A stretch of DNA of 64,000 nt from Apium graveolens (taxonomy: Eukaryota > Streptophyta > Magnoliopsida > Apiales > Apiaceae): the NCBI RefSeq assembly GCF_009905375.1, contig NC_133656.1:239166415-239230414 (forward strand), given 5' to 3'. A model generated the notes under the pieces. It was not told where the DNA came from. It saw nothing but the letters and a program-made list of their open reading frames with translations, and did not search any database. Every line of letters starts with the position of its first letter. The first letter of the stretch is position 1. Both the position numbers and the translations under genes were made by a program. Shown here piece after piece: positions 26,984 to 38,805 of this stretch.

Positions 26984-29829
26984 GGTGCAAAGCAATAGCA
27001 AGGTGACTCATCGGGAAATCATGGTGGCAACCCGGGTGATGCGAGATTCATGGAGGTAGATGGTAAGATTTGCGAGATTGGTGGAGATGCTGGTGGAATT
27101 CTGGTTAGGCAGCGGGATTTGAGGGAACAGAAAACAGGAAAGAGTTTGAATTTGAATGACAAATAAACAAATGAGGATATGAGAGAGGAGTATAACGAGT
27201 TTCCTTCTGATAATGTAGTGATGGATACGAAAAGAAAGCGGGTTGACAATACGGAGAGTGAGGCTAAAGATGAGCTGTATAATATGCAGATAAGTGGAAA
27301 TGAACATAATGTTGGGCCAAAAAACTTGATACCCGCCAAAGATTATGAGTATCCTTTCGTGGAACTGTCGTGGGCTGGCCAACCCACGGATAGTCAGACT
27401 TCTGTTGGATATTGATCAACAGTATAGGTCCAGTCTCATTTTCTTGAGTGAGACTCTAGTTAAACATGATACGGTGCAAAAGGTTACTAAACAATCAGGA
27501 TTTGCTGGATGTTATGCAATTGATGTTCAAGTTCATTCAGGAGGGATTGCTTTGTTATGGAGGAACGATGTAGCAGTTCATATTACAAATAGTTGTAGGA
27601 ATTTTATAGATTTTGAAGTAAGTAATGAGCAACTAGGGAGATGGCGATATACTAGATACTATGGTTTTCCAGAGAGGGCGAGAAGAATGGAGGCTTGGAA
27701 TATGCTTAGGGAATTATCTGTAGCTTCAGAATTACCGTGGTGTATCCTGGGCGACTTTAATGATATTGTTTCGTTGGAAGAAAAGAGGGGAGGAAAACAG
27801 CAACCAAGAAGGTTAATGGAAGGCTTTTGGGATGGGTTGCATGATTTGGGTTTTACTGGAGATATATTTACTTGGGAGAGATCTAGAGGGACGGATAAAT
27901 GGGTTCAGGAGATATTGGATCGTGGGATGGCAACACAATAATGGGGGAATATGTTCCCGTTAGCAGATGTTACAGTCTTAGAGGTAACAACTTCTGACCA
28001 CCTACCGTTAATGTTGCAGTTGCATAGAAAAGTATTTGAAAAAAGATGACGCAAATTTAAATTTGAAAATATATGGATTGGAGAGAGAGAATGTAGAAAT
28101 ATAGTGTATGAGTGCTGGAGGCAGGATGGTGAACGAGATTTGATGGAGAAAATTATGAGTTACTCGTTGAAACTGGAGGAATGGGGCGGGGGCTTGATTC
28201 GTGAGATGAAGGTTCAGATAGGCAAGTATAGAAAAGAAATACAGCGTTACGATCTAGGAAAGATACATTTGGAATCCAAAAGTATGATGCAGCACGGTGG
28301 CAGTTCATGAGATTGTTAGAGAAGCAAGAAATTTTTTGGCGTCAAAGAGCCAAACAGTTTTGGTTAAGGGAAGGTGATATAAATGGTAGTTTTTTCCATA
28401 AGTATGCAACCACTCGAAAAGAGCATAACAAAATCAAGAAACTGAAGGATAAACATGGAGAGTGGAAAGAATAGAACGCTGAAATTCAAGAGGTTATTAC
28501 TGAGTATTTTACAGAGTTATTCAGTAGTGTTAAAGATAGCATGAGATTATCTCCAAGGATTAAATTCCCGGTAATCTCAGATATACAAAAGGAGATACTG
28601 GTTAGACCTGTCGCAGATGAAGAGGTTAAAGCGGCTGGTTTTGCTATGCATTCAGATAAATCACCTGGTACTGATGGCTTAAATCCGGGTTTTTATTAGA
28701 CTTATTGGGAGATAGTAGGCCAGGATGTTATTAAGTTCTGCAGGGAATTTTTTCAGAATGGAGAGCTACAGAGTGGTTTAAACCGTACAATGGTGTGTCT
28801 AATTCCTAAGGTAAAACATCCAAAAAAGGTGGCTGATCTGAGACCAATCTCATTGTGTAATGTGCTGATGAGAATCCTCTTTAAAGTAATGGCGAATAGG
28901 TTAACACCAACTCTAAATGTAATTATTTCTGAGAAGCAGAGTGCATTTATTGAGGGACGACTCTTAACTCATAATGTGTTGATAGCTTACGAGGTGAACC
29001 ACTACATCCGGAGGAAAACATAAGGTAAATTGGGTGTTGCTGGGTTGAATGTGGACATTTTTAAAGCGTATGATAGATCAGAATGGTCTTTTATTGAAGA
29101 GATGCTTCAGCGTTTTGAATTTCCTACATTGTGGGTTGACAGAGTAATGAATTGTGTGAAATCGGTCTCGTATAGTTTTCTAAGGGATGGTGATGTGTTT
29201 GGTGAAATAATTCCCCAAAGAGGAGTACGGCAGGGAGATCCGATATCGCCATTTATGTATATCATTTGTGCAGAAGGGTTGAGTGGTATGATTAGGGTAC
29301 ATGAGGAATGTGGTTTATTGTACGGACGTAAGATTGCGAACAAAGCACCAAGTATCTCTCATCTTCTATTTGCATATGATTGTTACTTTTTTCTAAAAGC
29401 CAAAAAATCGGAAGCTATAACCTTAAAAAGTGCACTGCAGAGGTATGAAGTTCTATCAGGTCAAATTATCAATTATGAGAAATCAGAGGTGGTGTTCAGT
29501 CCAAATACAAATGAAGAGGATAGGATGGAGGTTTGTGAAAGTTTAGGGGTAAGACAAGTTCAAAAACCTGGAAAGTACCTCGGAATGCCTATGAATGTGG
29601 GGAGTAGTAAAACAGAGGTGTTTGGTTTTCTTGTAAATCGAGTGCAACAAAGGTTGAAAGAATGGTATGGAAATGATGTATCTCGAGCTGGGAAGATAAC
29701 TTTATTGTCTTCAGCAGCTCAAACAATACCAAGTTTTTGGATGAATCTGTTCTTGATCCCAGTAACTATATGTGAAGAGGTTGAAAGGAAAATGAATGCA
29801 TTTCTATGGGGGAGTGGAGGTGGTAGTAA

Positions 29830-31875
29830 GGGCAAATCCAAGAGTGGCCATACTTTTTGGCCTAAATTTGGACCGAGACAACTCTCTATTCCAACAGTTC
29901 GGTCTAAATTTTGGTCCAAATTCATATATCAATATTTTATTCTTTCAACTATTAATATATTGTTATTTTAATGTATTGATATTAATTCACATACATATTA
30001 ATTCAATTGGACGCCAAACGAATAAGATCACTTTAAGTTCAAACTTAATAAATTTATTAAATTGGAAAAACATTACACTTAAACAAGAAAATGAAGAAAA
30101 AATAATATTATATTTAGTTAACTAAAAGAAAAATAACAAAGATTAAACTACCCCGAATTAGTATATTGTTCTCACAAATACTCGATTAGTGCATCTCGAA
30201 GAGCAATATGAGCTTCTTTATTTTTTATTTTTCAATACCGTCTATCAAAACCGTAGGATGCAAAAATCTTATCTTCTGCAAAAAGCTAATCAAATCTTAT
30301 CATGTTTCACAAGTGACAAAAGCATTGGGACACTAAATCTTATCTTCTGTGTACAAGATAAGAAAATTTTACTTATCTCATATTCACCATTAGATGGATT
30401 TCACTACCGTTGGATGAATTACCTTTTTTCTATAAATTATTTTATTACCCAACTCATTTCACCATCCTCTTATCTACTTCCATATAATTAAAAAAAATGA
30501 GTTCAGGAAATCGTAGTGTATCATACACAGTTGAGCAAGATATGCACTTAAGCCAAATTTGGCTTGACATTTCTCAAAATCCTGTTATAGGAATCAACCA
30601 ACCTGGAGATCAGTTTTGGTCTCGAGTTGCAACTGCTTTTCACTCGGATCCAAGATTTTAACATCTTAATCGAACCAAAGAATCACTACGCAAGCGCATG
30701 CAAGCCATCAATGCTGCAATATCCAAACTGAAAGGTTGTGTATGCCAAGTTGAAAACCAACATCCAAGTGGTGTTTTAAACGAAGATATCGTAAGTAAAC
30801 TATTAAAATTTGAATTTTAGTACTCATCTATGTTACTTATATTTTATTTCTCATCTAAGTAACTTGTATTTTGCGATGAAGAAAGCTAAATTATTTTTGA
30901 AAGATGACCCAAAATATCAAAAAGGGTTCAAATTCGGTCATGTATGGCATATACTTAAAGATTGTGAAAAATTCTCCAGCCCAAACACAACACCACATGT
31001 TCAATGTCCAAGTTCAACCGATGATATTCGTCCAAATTTATCTGCATTTGATATTAATTCAACTGACGAGGAAATTGGTGCTACATCGAGCGTTCGTCCA
31101 ATGGGAGTCAAAAAAGCAAAAGGAAAACGAAAACATGATGAAGGCATTTCTAAAATTATCGAACAAAATAATGTTCTTGTCGAATTAATTAAAAAAAAGA
31201 ATCAAGATTCGGAACGAAAACTATCTCTCACGGAATACAAAGAGGAAAATAAAATTTTGTTGAAGGATTTGAACTCTATATTTGATCCTAACTTACGTGA
31301 ATTTTTTCGTACTGAACAGACCCAAATTATGGAAAAAAGGGCTCAACAACAAAGATCAACTTCTCAAGCTCGAGGTTCAGAAGATGAAGGTCAAGGATCA
31401 CAAAATGATCATAATTATAATCAATATTATGATTATCTAGGAGGATCAAGAAATAATTTATTTGATTAAATCAATGTTTAAGTTCATATTATGCTTTTGC
31501 ATAAGTTGTATTTGTAATTGTTTTTTTATCAAGTGTAATCTTTATTTTATTTTTAATGTATTAATAATTTGAATTAAAACAATTCATGGTGTTTAATATA
31601 TTTTTGTTAAATAACTATTATATATAAGTGAAAATTAAGAAATATAATTAAAAACTACTTAATATAAGTATAGAATAACATTCAATCAACAAATTAACAA
31701 ATATATAAAACATAAAAAGTTAATATTTTATTATTAAAAAGATTTAGGCCGGTGAATAGTGCCGACCTAAACTATTCACTGGCCTAAATTGGAACGGGGC
31801 AATAGACCACTGTTGGGTAGATTTAGACCGAAATCGGTCCAAATTTGGGCCGATAGGCCACTGTTGGAGATGGCC
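29830..31875 (+). mobile_element. PIF/Harbinger-like element nested in the LINE
   Basis: A 2,046-bp insertion flanked by TAA (29,827-29,829 and 31,876-31,878). The left end GGGCAAATCCAAGAGTGGCC pairs with the right end read in reverse, GGCCATCTCCAACAGTGGCC, and similarity continues into AAATTTGGACCGA. Joining the flanks at one TAA gives GGSKGVKWMSW, the expected LINE reading, so the ends are exact. The TWA duplication and the gene content indicate PIF/Harbinger. No DDE transposase is present. Confidence 0.88.
30497..31469 (+). pseudogene. Harbinger Myb/NAM-associated accessory gene, broken
   Basis: Two parts of the Myb/SANT-like protein that accompanies plant PIF/Harbinger transposases. Exon 1 (30,497-30,790, MSSGNRSVSYTVEQDMHLSQ) has an in-frame TAA at 30,659-30,661 and a GTAAGT donor. 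The second part (from about 30,870, KAKLFLKDDPKYQKGFKFGH) continues as a Lys/Glu/Gln-rich NAM-associated C-terminal region to 31,469. Such proteins are often annotated as NAM-associated or GST-T3-like in plants. The stop makes this copy inactive unless corrected. Confidence 0.75.
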
Positions 31876-33400
31876 TAAGGGCGTGAAGTGGATGTCGTGG
31901 AACAAGGTGTGTAGGCCTAAGAAGTTTGGAGGGTTAGGGCTTAAAGAACTGCAGAAATTTAACTTATCTATGTTGGCTAAGCAGGGTTGGCGACTACTCA
32001 AGGAAACTAATCCGTTAGCTTCTGCAGTTATGAAAGCGAAGTACTATCCAAAAACAAGTTTGTTAGATGCTACAGCAGGTGCAAATCCAAGTTTTGTTTG
32101 GAGAAGTATTATGGAGTCTATGGAGGTGCTTAAGGCAGGGACTAGAAGACGAATTGAAAATGGGAAAGATACAGTTGTTTGGGATGTTCCTTGGCTGCCA
32201 GATATGATTAATGATTGTATTACAACACCAAGATATGAGCATCTTCATGAAATTAGTGTGAATAATCTAATGCAGGAAGGTGGTAATCAGTGGGACAGAG
32301 ATATAGTATATGATTTGTTTCAAAGTCGAGATGCTGATTTGATTAAGCAGATTCCACTACCAATTCAAGATAAGAATGATTCTTGGTTCTGGATACTCAA
32401 TGAAAAAGGGGAATATACAGTTAAAAGTGGCTATCGTTGGTTGCAAGGGGAGTTTGAAGATGTAGATAGATGTTATTGGACTAAACTGCGTGCTTTGAAT
32501 CTACCAGGAAAGGTGACTAATTTCCTGTGGAGGGTATGTCGATCATGCTTACCTACAGCAAGTGCATTGGTTTTAAAACAGATTAGTATTGATATTATGT
32601 GCCCCTGGTGTCATTCTGAAGCTGAAACTGATGGTCATGTGTTGTTCTCGTGTGATTTTGTGAGGACAGTATGGGCTATAGCAGGGATGGGGCAAGTTTT
32701 GCAGTGTCCATCCTATGAGTCAGCTGGTATTATAATTCGTAGAGCTTTTGATACTTTCTCAAAAGAGCAGCGTTGTCTTCTAGGGATGGTTTGTTGGAGT
32801 TTGTGGAGAAGGCGTAATAAATGGGTTTGGATCAAGGCAAATGGATCTGCTTTTGGAGTTGTTTCTGCAGCAAAACATTTACTCAGTGACTGGAGACAAG
32901 CTCAGATGATGAGTAAGGGTGAACAACAGGTGACTGCAGCTCGGCACTGGGAAAAACCAAATGCAGGTTGACTCAAGATTAATGTTGATGCAGCGGTTTT
33001 CCAGGACGGTAATATAGGTTGTGGTGCTGTTTTTAGAGATGCCCAAGGACAGTTTAGGGCAGCCATGAATAAGAAGGTAGCAGGGAAGTGGAGCCCGAGA
33101 GAAGCAGAAGCTATTGGGTTCAAGGAAGCTTTGTCCTGGATAATTAATTTATGGTCTGAAAACTGTGTGTTTGAAACCGATTCAAAAACTCTGGTGCAGC
33201 CATGTAAGGGAGCTTCAGGTGATCCATTTTTTGGGACGATAGTTGATGATTGTACTTAATTATTAAAGCACATAAATCACGTGCTCGTTCAGTTTGGTTT
33301 TCGATCTACGAATAGGGTGGCACATGAGTTAACATGAGCCAATTCTATGTCAGATTCTGGAGAGTGGTTTGTCACTCCTCCCAGTTTTATATCTCATGTA

Positions 33401-34484
33401 TTCAGTGGCGGATGTATGTGTGTACATGGTGTCTCAAGTGAGACACCATTATTTTTTGGGAAGATTATTTTTTTTTACAGTTATGGTCCTCCAAGTTCAT
33501 TATCTCCGTCTTCTTAAATCAATTCTTTTGCTATTTCATTGTACCTGATAACTAAAAGCAAGACATTTTAATAATTTAGAGTAATAGAGACATTATACTT
33601 CATATGTTCTTGTTTTAATATCTTTTTACTAAAATTTGATTGAATTAGTAAAAAATTGATTAATTTAACTTAAATTTAGTCAAATTTAATTTAAAAAATT
33701 AATTGAACAAAAATATAAGTACGATTTTATTAAAAAAAAAAGAGAAATGAAATGGTTATATCTATACTAATATTAAACAAACACCGCTATCATCGGTAGA
33801 CTGCCTAGTTACACATCCAGCAATGAGTTTTCGAACTCCTGATCTACAGCAAAGTATATAAATATTCAAATATTGCACCAACGCTTAGTTAGCTAATTAA
33901 TTAACTATCTTTACCTCCACTTCTCATTAATTACTACCTCAAACAAAATTAACTTTTTATTACTAACATCTCTCTTCTCATTAATTATTTAACTCCAGTA
34001 ATTCTCTTTCTCCCTATTTTATATCTTTTTCTTTCTTTAATTATAATAATAATATTTACAAATATTTTTAAAATATTATATTTAAATATATTTATAAAAG
34101 TAAACTTAATGAAACCAGAGGAACTAATCTAGTGCGGTAATAAAAATAACCAATCGAAATATGACATTTCGTAGATATTTTTGTATTCATTCAAGAACTT
34201 TAATTATTCTAAAAATAAAGAAAATTCCCAAATCTACTATTTTTAAGCTATGATCACTCATATATGTGCTGACACATTCCCACAATTCGTCTCCCTCTCC
34301 CATTTCTAAGTTCCAACAAACTCACTACATTGAAGCCTTCCCTACAAGCAAGCAATCTTATCTGTTTTCTACTCATCACACTTGTCATCTTCTCTTTCAC
34401 TTCATATATATAGACACACATGTAGACTTATACGTGTGCATGTTTTGTGTTACACATTTTGTCTCCTGGCAGCAAGTTTCAGAT
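33401..34484. other. AT-rich spacer with a perfect hairpin
   Basis: No gene is seen. A perfect 10-bp-arm hairpin, TGGTGTCTCA-AG-TGAGACACCA, lies at 33,427-33,448, just beyond the LINE 3' region. At 33,764 TCTATACTAATATTAAAC resembles a Helitron 5' end, but no matching 3' hairpin is found. The rest is AT-rich and presumably includes the promoter of the B12D-like gene at 34,485. Confidence 0.5.
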
Positions 34485-34742
34485 ATGGTTAACAAGATAA
34501 TGGTAAAGCAATGTTGGATCAAGCCACTAAATGTTTGTATAAATTAATATCTATTTATCTGTTGATTCCTATATATTTGTGTGTTAACATTAGAGATGTG
34601 ATTTATATTTATGCAGAAGTACTGGAGATCTATGTCAAAAAATGTGAATGTGATTAATGGGCAATTTGGATCATCGGTTTCGGCATCTCCCAAAGTGGTC
34701 ACTGTTTCCGATGTTGGAGATCATCAGGGACGAACAATGTAA

Positions 34743-34814
<72 letters not shown>

Positions 34815-35830
34815 CCTCTCTCTCTCTCTCCCTCCCCCTCTCTCTCTCCCCCCTCCCTCCCGCTCTCTCTCTCTCGCTCCCTCCCTCTCTCTCTCTCCCC
34901 CTCTCTCTCTCCCTCCTGGTTAATATGATCTCGTCAATGCATGTGTATGGATAAAAATTGCTAAACAAGGACGAAACACACGTACTAGCACAGGCATTTG
35001 CATGTTTTCTCCTTTTTTTCTTAACCTTTCAAGGATTTAAATTTGTACTATAAAAATAGAGTCAGTTCACACCATTATAAATTCGATCTCTTCCTGTCAA
35101 AACCGACCGTCAGTTCTGACTCGGTTTCTAATACTGATACATAAAATTTCGAGAGTCTATAATAATTCTCCCTCTGTCCCGTCATTTTTTACAGTTTTTT
35201 TTATGTACCATTCAATTTTTTATATTTTAAAACTTATTAAAAATAATCAATGGCTTCCACCACTTTCCCACCTTTTCACACTATTTTTAGTCCACTATCT
35301 CCTTTTTATACATTAAATTTTAATGGGTCTCACCATTTCATCCACTTTTTTTTTCTCCTTTCACTACTTTATATATATTTCTTAACCTCCGTGCCCAAAC
35401 CAAACATAAAGTACAAGTTTTCGAACTCAAAAATGTTCCGTCATGGTCCAAAAATTCATGTTATTGCAGGAAAGGAGGAGCTATAAGTGGGAAGCTAGTA
35501 CTTGAGCTACTGCCATTGATGGGAATAGTGTTTGGAGCGGTGGGAATGGGGATTCACACAGCATATCATCAACTAGTTCATTCTCCTGCAGTTAAAATCT
35601 CCAAAGAGAACAGATCTTCCTTGTGGGAATTGGACCGTCCCCAGCAGATCAGACATTCCGGTGATAAATTTGTCAACAGATCTTTTTTCCGAAAATTCGG
35701 CAAGATTCATCATCAGCCTGCAGCCTCTTCCGGCAGCTCTAGCTCTCAACGGAAACCTACTTATACTACTAGTAGTTACATAAGTACTGCTACTACGACA
35801 ACTACTGATAAATTAGTTAATAAGATTTAG
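34485..35830 (+). CDS. Small B12D/MLRQ-like protein, three exons (gene 1)
   Basis: Exons 34485-34502 (MVNKIM), 34617-34738 (KYWRSMSKNVNV...GRT) and 35470-35830 give 166 residues with matching phases and GT/AG borders. Exon 3 has a hydrophobic stretch LELLPLMGIVFGAVGMGIHT, then HSPAVKISKENRSSLWELD. It resembles the B12D / NADH-ubiquinone reductase MLRQ-subunit family (one membrane helix followed by PxVxxxKENR). The Ser/Thr-rich tail (SSGSSSSQ..TTTTT) is extra. A mitochondrial or membrane location is inferred. The paralogue at 37,185-38,358 shares the exon plan and KYWRS start of exon 2. A long CT microsatellite begins next to the intron 2 donor. I am not certain of the family. Confidence 0.6.
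34747..34917. repeat. Long CT microsatellite in intron 2
   Basis: About 170 bp of (CT)n, pure for the first ~65 bp and then interrupted by C runs. It begins within ten bases of the exon 2 donor GTAATAAG. Open frames over it (poly-SL or poly-RE) are artefacts. Confidence 0.95.
35168..35413. mobile_element. Truncated Stowaway-like MITE
   Basis: The left TIR-like CTCCCTCTGTCCC is followed by sequence parallel to the MITE at 16,722 (attcaatttttta, aaacttatta, and at the right cttaacctccgtgcccaaac). The right terminal repeat is missing. It lies in intron 2 of the B12D-like gene. Confidence 0.55.
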
Positions 35831-36102
35831 AACTTTGGCTTTTCCATACCTGTAATCTATAACTTTTGGTATACACTAGTTAATTTTTTTAGTATTTATT
35901 TTTGTAATTCTAAAATTTAATATGCAATCATGCTTGCAAGTGTTTTTTTATAATAATGTTGAGTAACGAGTTCATCTAAAAATCATGTCATGCGTAATAA
36001 TCCGCTGAAATGAAAATATAGTTTTTGATGAGAGATATGAATCGATATTATAACGATTATAAAGATAAAGAATGTGGACTTATAAATATTAAGTAATAAA
36101 TA

Positions 36103-36360
36103 CTCTCTCCATCCCTAAAAACGTTTTCTATTTGTGTTGGACACGTTTGCCAATACACACTTTTGATTATTAATATCTTTAATTTCGTATTAGTATTAAA
36201 TATAAAAATTTCATTGTATTAAAGTACTCATAAATACGAATCTAACAAAATCAATCATGACATATTTGATCTTATAGAATAAACGTAAATTAATAGTTAA
36301 CCGCTTACTATGAATAATGTCAGAAGTCAAAAGAGGAGAAGTTTTATGAGACGGAGGGAG
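36103..36360. mobile_element. Stowaway-like MITE
   Basis: A 258-bp element between TA dinucleotides with CTCTCTCCATCCCT at the left and GAGACGGAGGGAG at the right. Nothing else is seen in 35,831-36,102, which is the 3' flank of gene 1. Confidence 0.75.
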
Positions 36361-36669
36361 TAAGATATATGTATCAGCACATCAATCACTTTTAGTTTTG
36401 TGTACATCACATCGATCAGTTTTATTTTCGCATTTTAATCGTGAGATATGATCAAGATAATATACAAAACAAAACTCATATCGATCAGTTTTATTTTCAT
36501 ATTTTTAAGAATGTGAGTACATACAAAAATTAAATTTTTCATAAACCGAATTAGTCATACTTTACACCATAATTATTAACTAATGATTAAATAGAAACAC
36601 CTCAAACAGAAAATTTAGCTAAATTTTAATCAAAAAAAATTCAGTAATTGGCTACTTTAATTTGACAGG

Positions 36670-36862
36670 CTCTGTTATAAAAATCGGCCGATTTTTCAAA
36701 AATCGCCGATAAATCGCTCAAAAATCGGTCAAAAATATTTGTCCGATTTGACCGATTCCCGATAAATCGCCGATAAATCATCCGATTTTATAAAAATCGT
36801 CCGATAAATCGTAAATCGGTACCTCAACCGAATAGTTCCGATTTTCGAAATCTGTAACACTG
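36670..36862. mobile_element. hAT-type MITE rich in AATCG repeats
   Basis: A 193-bp element begins CTCTGTTATAAAAATCGG and ends CCGATTTTCGAAATCTGTAAC-ACTG. It is flanked by 8-bp duplications ttgacagg (36,662-36,669) and tttacagg (36,863-36,870), which differ at one base. The interior has many copies of aaatcg and cgat in both orientations. Confidence 0.7.
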
Positions 36863-37184
36863 TTTACAGGTGTTAAATGTTATCTCTACCATCTATTCTG
36901 CATCTGATACATCCACATAAATCTCCCTCTATTTATATTCAGGTACCTGCAGATAGCAACAGAAAACATAATTTTCGAAATTTCATACCAACACTTGTCA
37001 TCTACTAAGTCTCTGTCGCCTATACAATTGCATGTAGAATAGTTCCTTCATTTTCGTTTCTGCATAACAGATATATAAATGTAGCTGTACCCTTTGGCTC
37101 TCCCACAAATTCATGCTTATTGTTGGTTAATTTTGAATTATACTTCTTACTTCACGTACAATTGTTAAAATTCTAGTTTTGAAT

Positions 37185-38358
37185 ATGGCTTCCACCTGGG
37201 CAGCGGTAAGTTCAGAATTGATTTTAATGGTGTTATAATTAGATAGATCGCAAAAATGTGTACATATTATGATAGCGTTATTCTGTTGAGAACTATTTAA
37301 ATGTGAGAATTCGAAAGTGTAAAATTAATATTACTTTGCATCGTTTTCATATTTTCAACATTGTATTGTTGTGTCGTGTTCAATATTACATATTTTTCAT
37401 ATTTTCAGTATTATGATATTTAACTGTAAAATAATATTGTTTTTGCTATTCTCACGAGTTTTTCATAAAAAGCGACATTATTTTGTGATGATAATAATTT
37501 TCAACACATTTATAGAAATACTGGAGATCATTTTTCGGAATGAAGACTGCGATGGCCTCTGCCGATGCTACAAGGTACGCGCAAACTAAAACCGAAACAT
37601 TTAAAATTTGGAAAATGCTTGATATACAGAATTGTGTATAAAATTTTGTACATAATAACATGTGGTGGGTTTTAATTGGAATGCGCCATCTTTATTCACA
37701 TCAACGAGCTCAACTAAAACATCTCACATCAGCCCGCAATGGTTGACTCGGTTAGTTAAAGAGGAGATAACTATCCTCTTGGTCAAATATTCGAAGCCCA
37801 CAGGAGGAGAATTTATGATTACGTCTCCTGAGTTAGAGCTTGTCGGTTAAATGCGGTTTAACTGCGTGTATCTCACATCAATTATCATGTCATTCTGTAT
37901 AAATTTTTGTACACAATTCTGTACACCTAACGTTACTTTTAAAATTCGGTAGCCCATGCAATTACACTAACAACTGCAACATTCTGTGTGACAGCAAAAC
38001 TGGATTTAAAGGATACCAAATGGGCACACAAAATGTGAGCCTTGGAGTGGTAACATTAGGAATCTGCATCAGTGTAGGGGTGGGCATGAGCACAGCATTT
38101 CAGCATCTAGCACATTCTCCGGGGGTGAATTTGTCCAAAAAGAAAAGACTAAGTTTCCCGGAGCTTGATCTTTCCAGTGAAGTCATGGCATCAGCTGGTA
38201 AAAAGTATGGTATCTGCAAGAAACTGGGTCAGCTCAATTACAACTTTATTGGACAACAATCTAATGCATCTTCGCCTAATCCCTACCAGGTAATAATCTG
38301 TAGCAACCTATCTTATATACTCCTCGATTGTTTGACACGTATTTTAAGACTATTATAA
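37185..38358 (+). CDS. Small B12D/MLRQ-like protein, three exons (gene 2)
   Basis: Exons 37185-37205 (MASTWAA, GTAAG donor), 37516-37574 (KYWRSFFGMKTAMASADAT) and 37995-38358. The joins keep frame and give up to 147 residues. Exon 3 has a hydrophobic segment VSLGVVTLGICISVGVGMST, then HSPGVNLSKKKRLSFPELD, paralogous to gene 1 at 34,485. The C-terminus is uncertain. The reading runs to a stop at 38,358, but a GT donor at 38,290 (CAG|GTAATAATC) could lead to a further exon. MASxW is a usual start for B12D proteins. Function (complex I-associated or mitochondrial) is inferred from resemblance only. Confidence 0.55.
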
Positions 38359-38805
38359 AATATAATTTTATAATTTATTTTTAATTTTTTTTATAAAAAT
38401 TTGAATATTATATCTTTATTTAAAAAAATATATTTAAAATTATTTAGGCAAGCATGTTTTGCGGAAAGTCAGAAACCTTAAAACGCGTTCCGGTTCCCGG
38501 TCCACAATGTAAATAATACTTAGGGAGTAATGATATTTGGATACATAAATTAACATTTATATAGTACCGGGGCAAGGGAGACATGTTTCAAGTAAATAAA
38601 TTTTTTAATCTTAAGAGAAGGTGTCTTTCCGAATTTACTCCAGTGCCCTTCAAAATAAAAGTTTCTTTCATTACCTACGCTATATTATTTTATAATAATT
38701 TTGGTACTAATTTGGTATCCTAGTATTACTCATAAGTCATAAATCAAACATCAATGTATAATTTATTTATTTTTTACTAAATACAATATAACATCGATAA
38801 ATGAA
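38359..38805. other. AT-rich spacer with a dispersed-repeat relic
   Basis: No gene. The block at about 38,360-38,490 is a diverged relative of 3,560-3,700 and 45,860-46,000. Confidence 0.45.

Larger units (their letters stand above)
27345..33259 (+). pseudogene. LINE ORF2: endonuclease-reverse transcriptase-RNase H relic
   Basis: Endonuclease begins MSILSWNCRGLANPRIVRLL at 27,345 and includes WCILGDFNDIVS. Stops occur near 27,939, 28,048, 28,472, 28,697 and 29,021, with a frame change near 28,290. Reverse transcriptase shows LIPKVKHPKKVADLRPISLCN, IEGRLLTHNV, RGVRQGDPISPFMY and a damaged catalytic box FAYD in place of FADD. After the inserted Harbinger-like element the frame resumes at 31,876 with GVKWMSWNKVCRPKKFGGLG, then a zf-RVT domain (CPWCHSEAETDGHVLFSC). 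After a TGA at 32,969 comes an RNase H segment (INVDAAVF, RDAQGQF, EAEAIGFKEAL). It is non-functional. Confidence 0.9.
26183..33400 (+). mobile_element. Decayed L1-type LINE retrotransposon
   Basis: A plant non-LTR element with the order ORF1 (DUF4283 plus CCHC), endonuclease, reverse transcriptase, zf-RVT and a plant-type RNase H. It carries many stops and is interrupted at 29,830-31,875 by a Harbinger-like element. The exact ends and target duplication are not resolved. No long poly(A) is evident near 33,400. Confidence 0.88.

Noticed and set aside
29719..30125. Small readings at the LINE/Harbinger junction taken as host genes
   Set aside because: They run across the transposon junction and AT-rich terminal DNA and show no coding signature.
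33764..34140. A further Helitron beginning TCTATACTAATATTAAAC
   Set aside because: The 5' end is only a partial match, and no CGTGC...GCACG hairpin with CTAG was found at a plausible 3' end.
34657..34968. Poly-Ser/Leu and poly-Arg/Glu readings on both strands
   Set aside because: They are translations of the CT/GA microsatellite in an intron.
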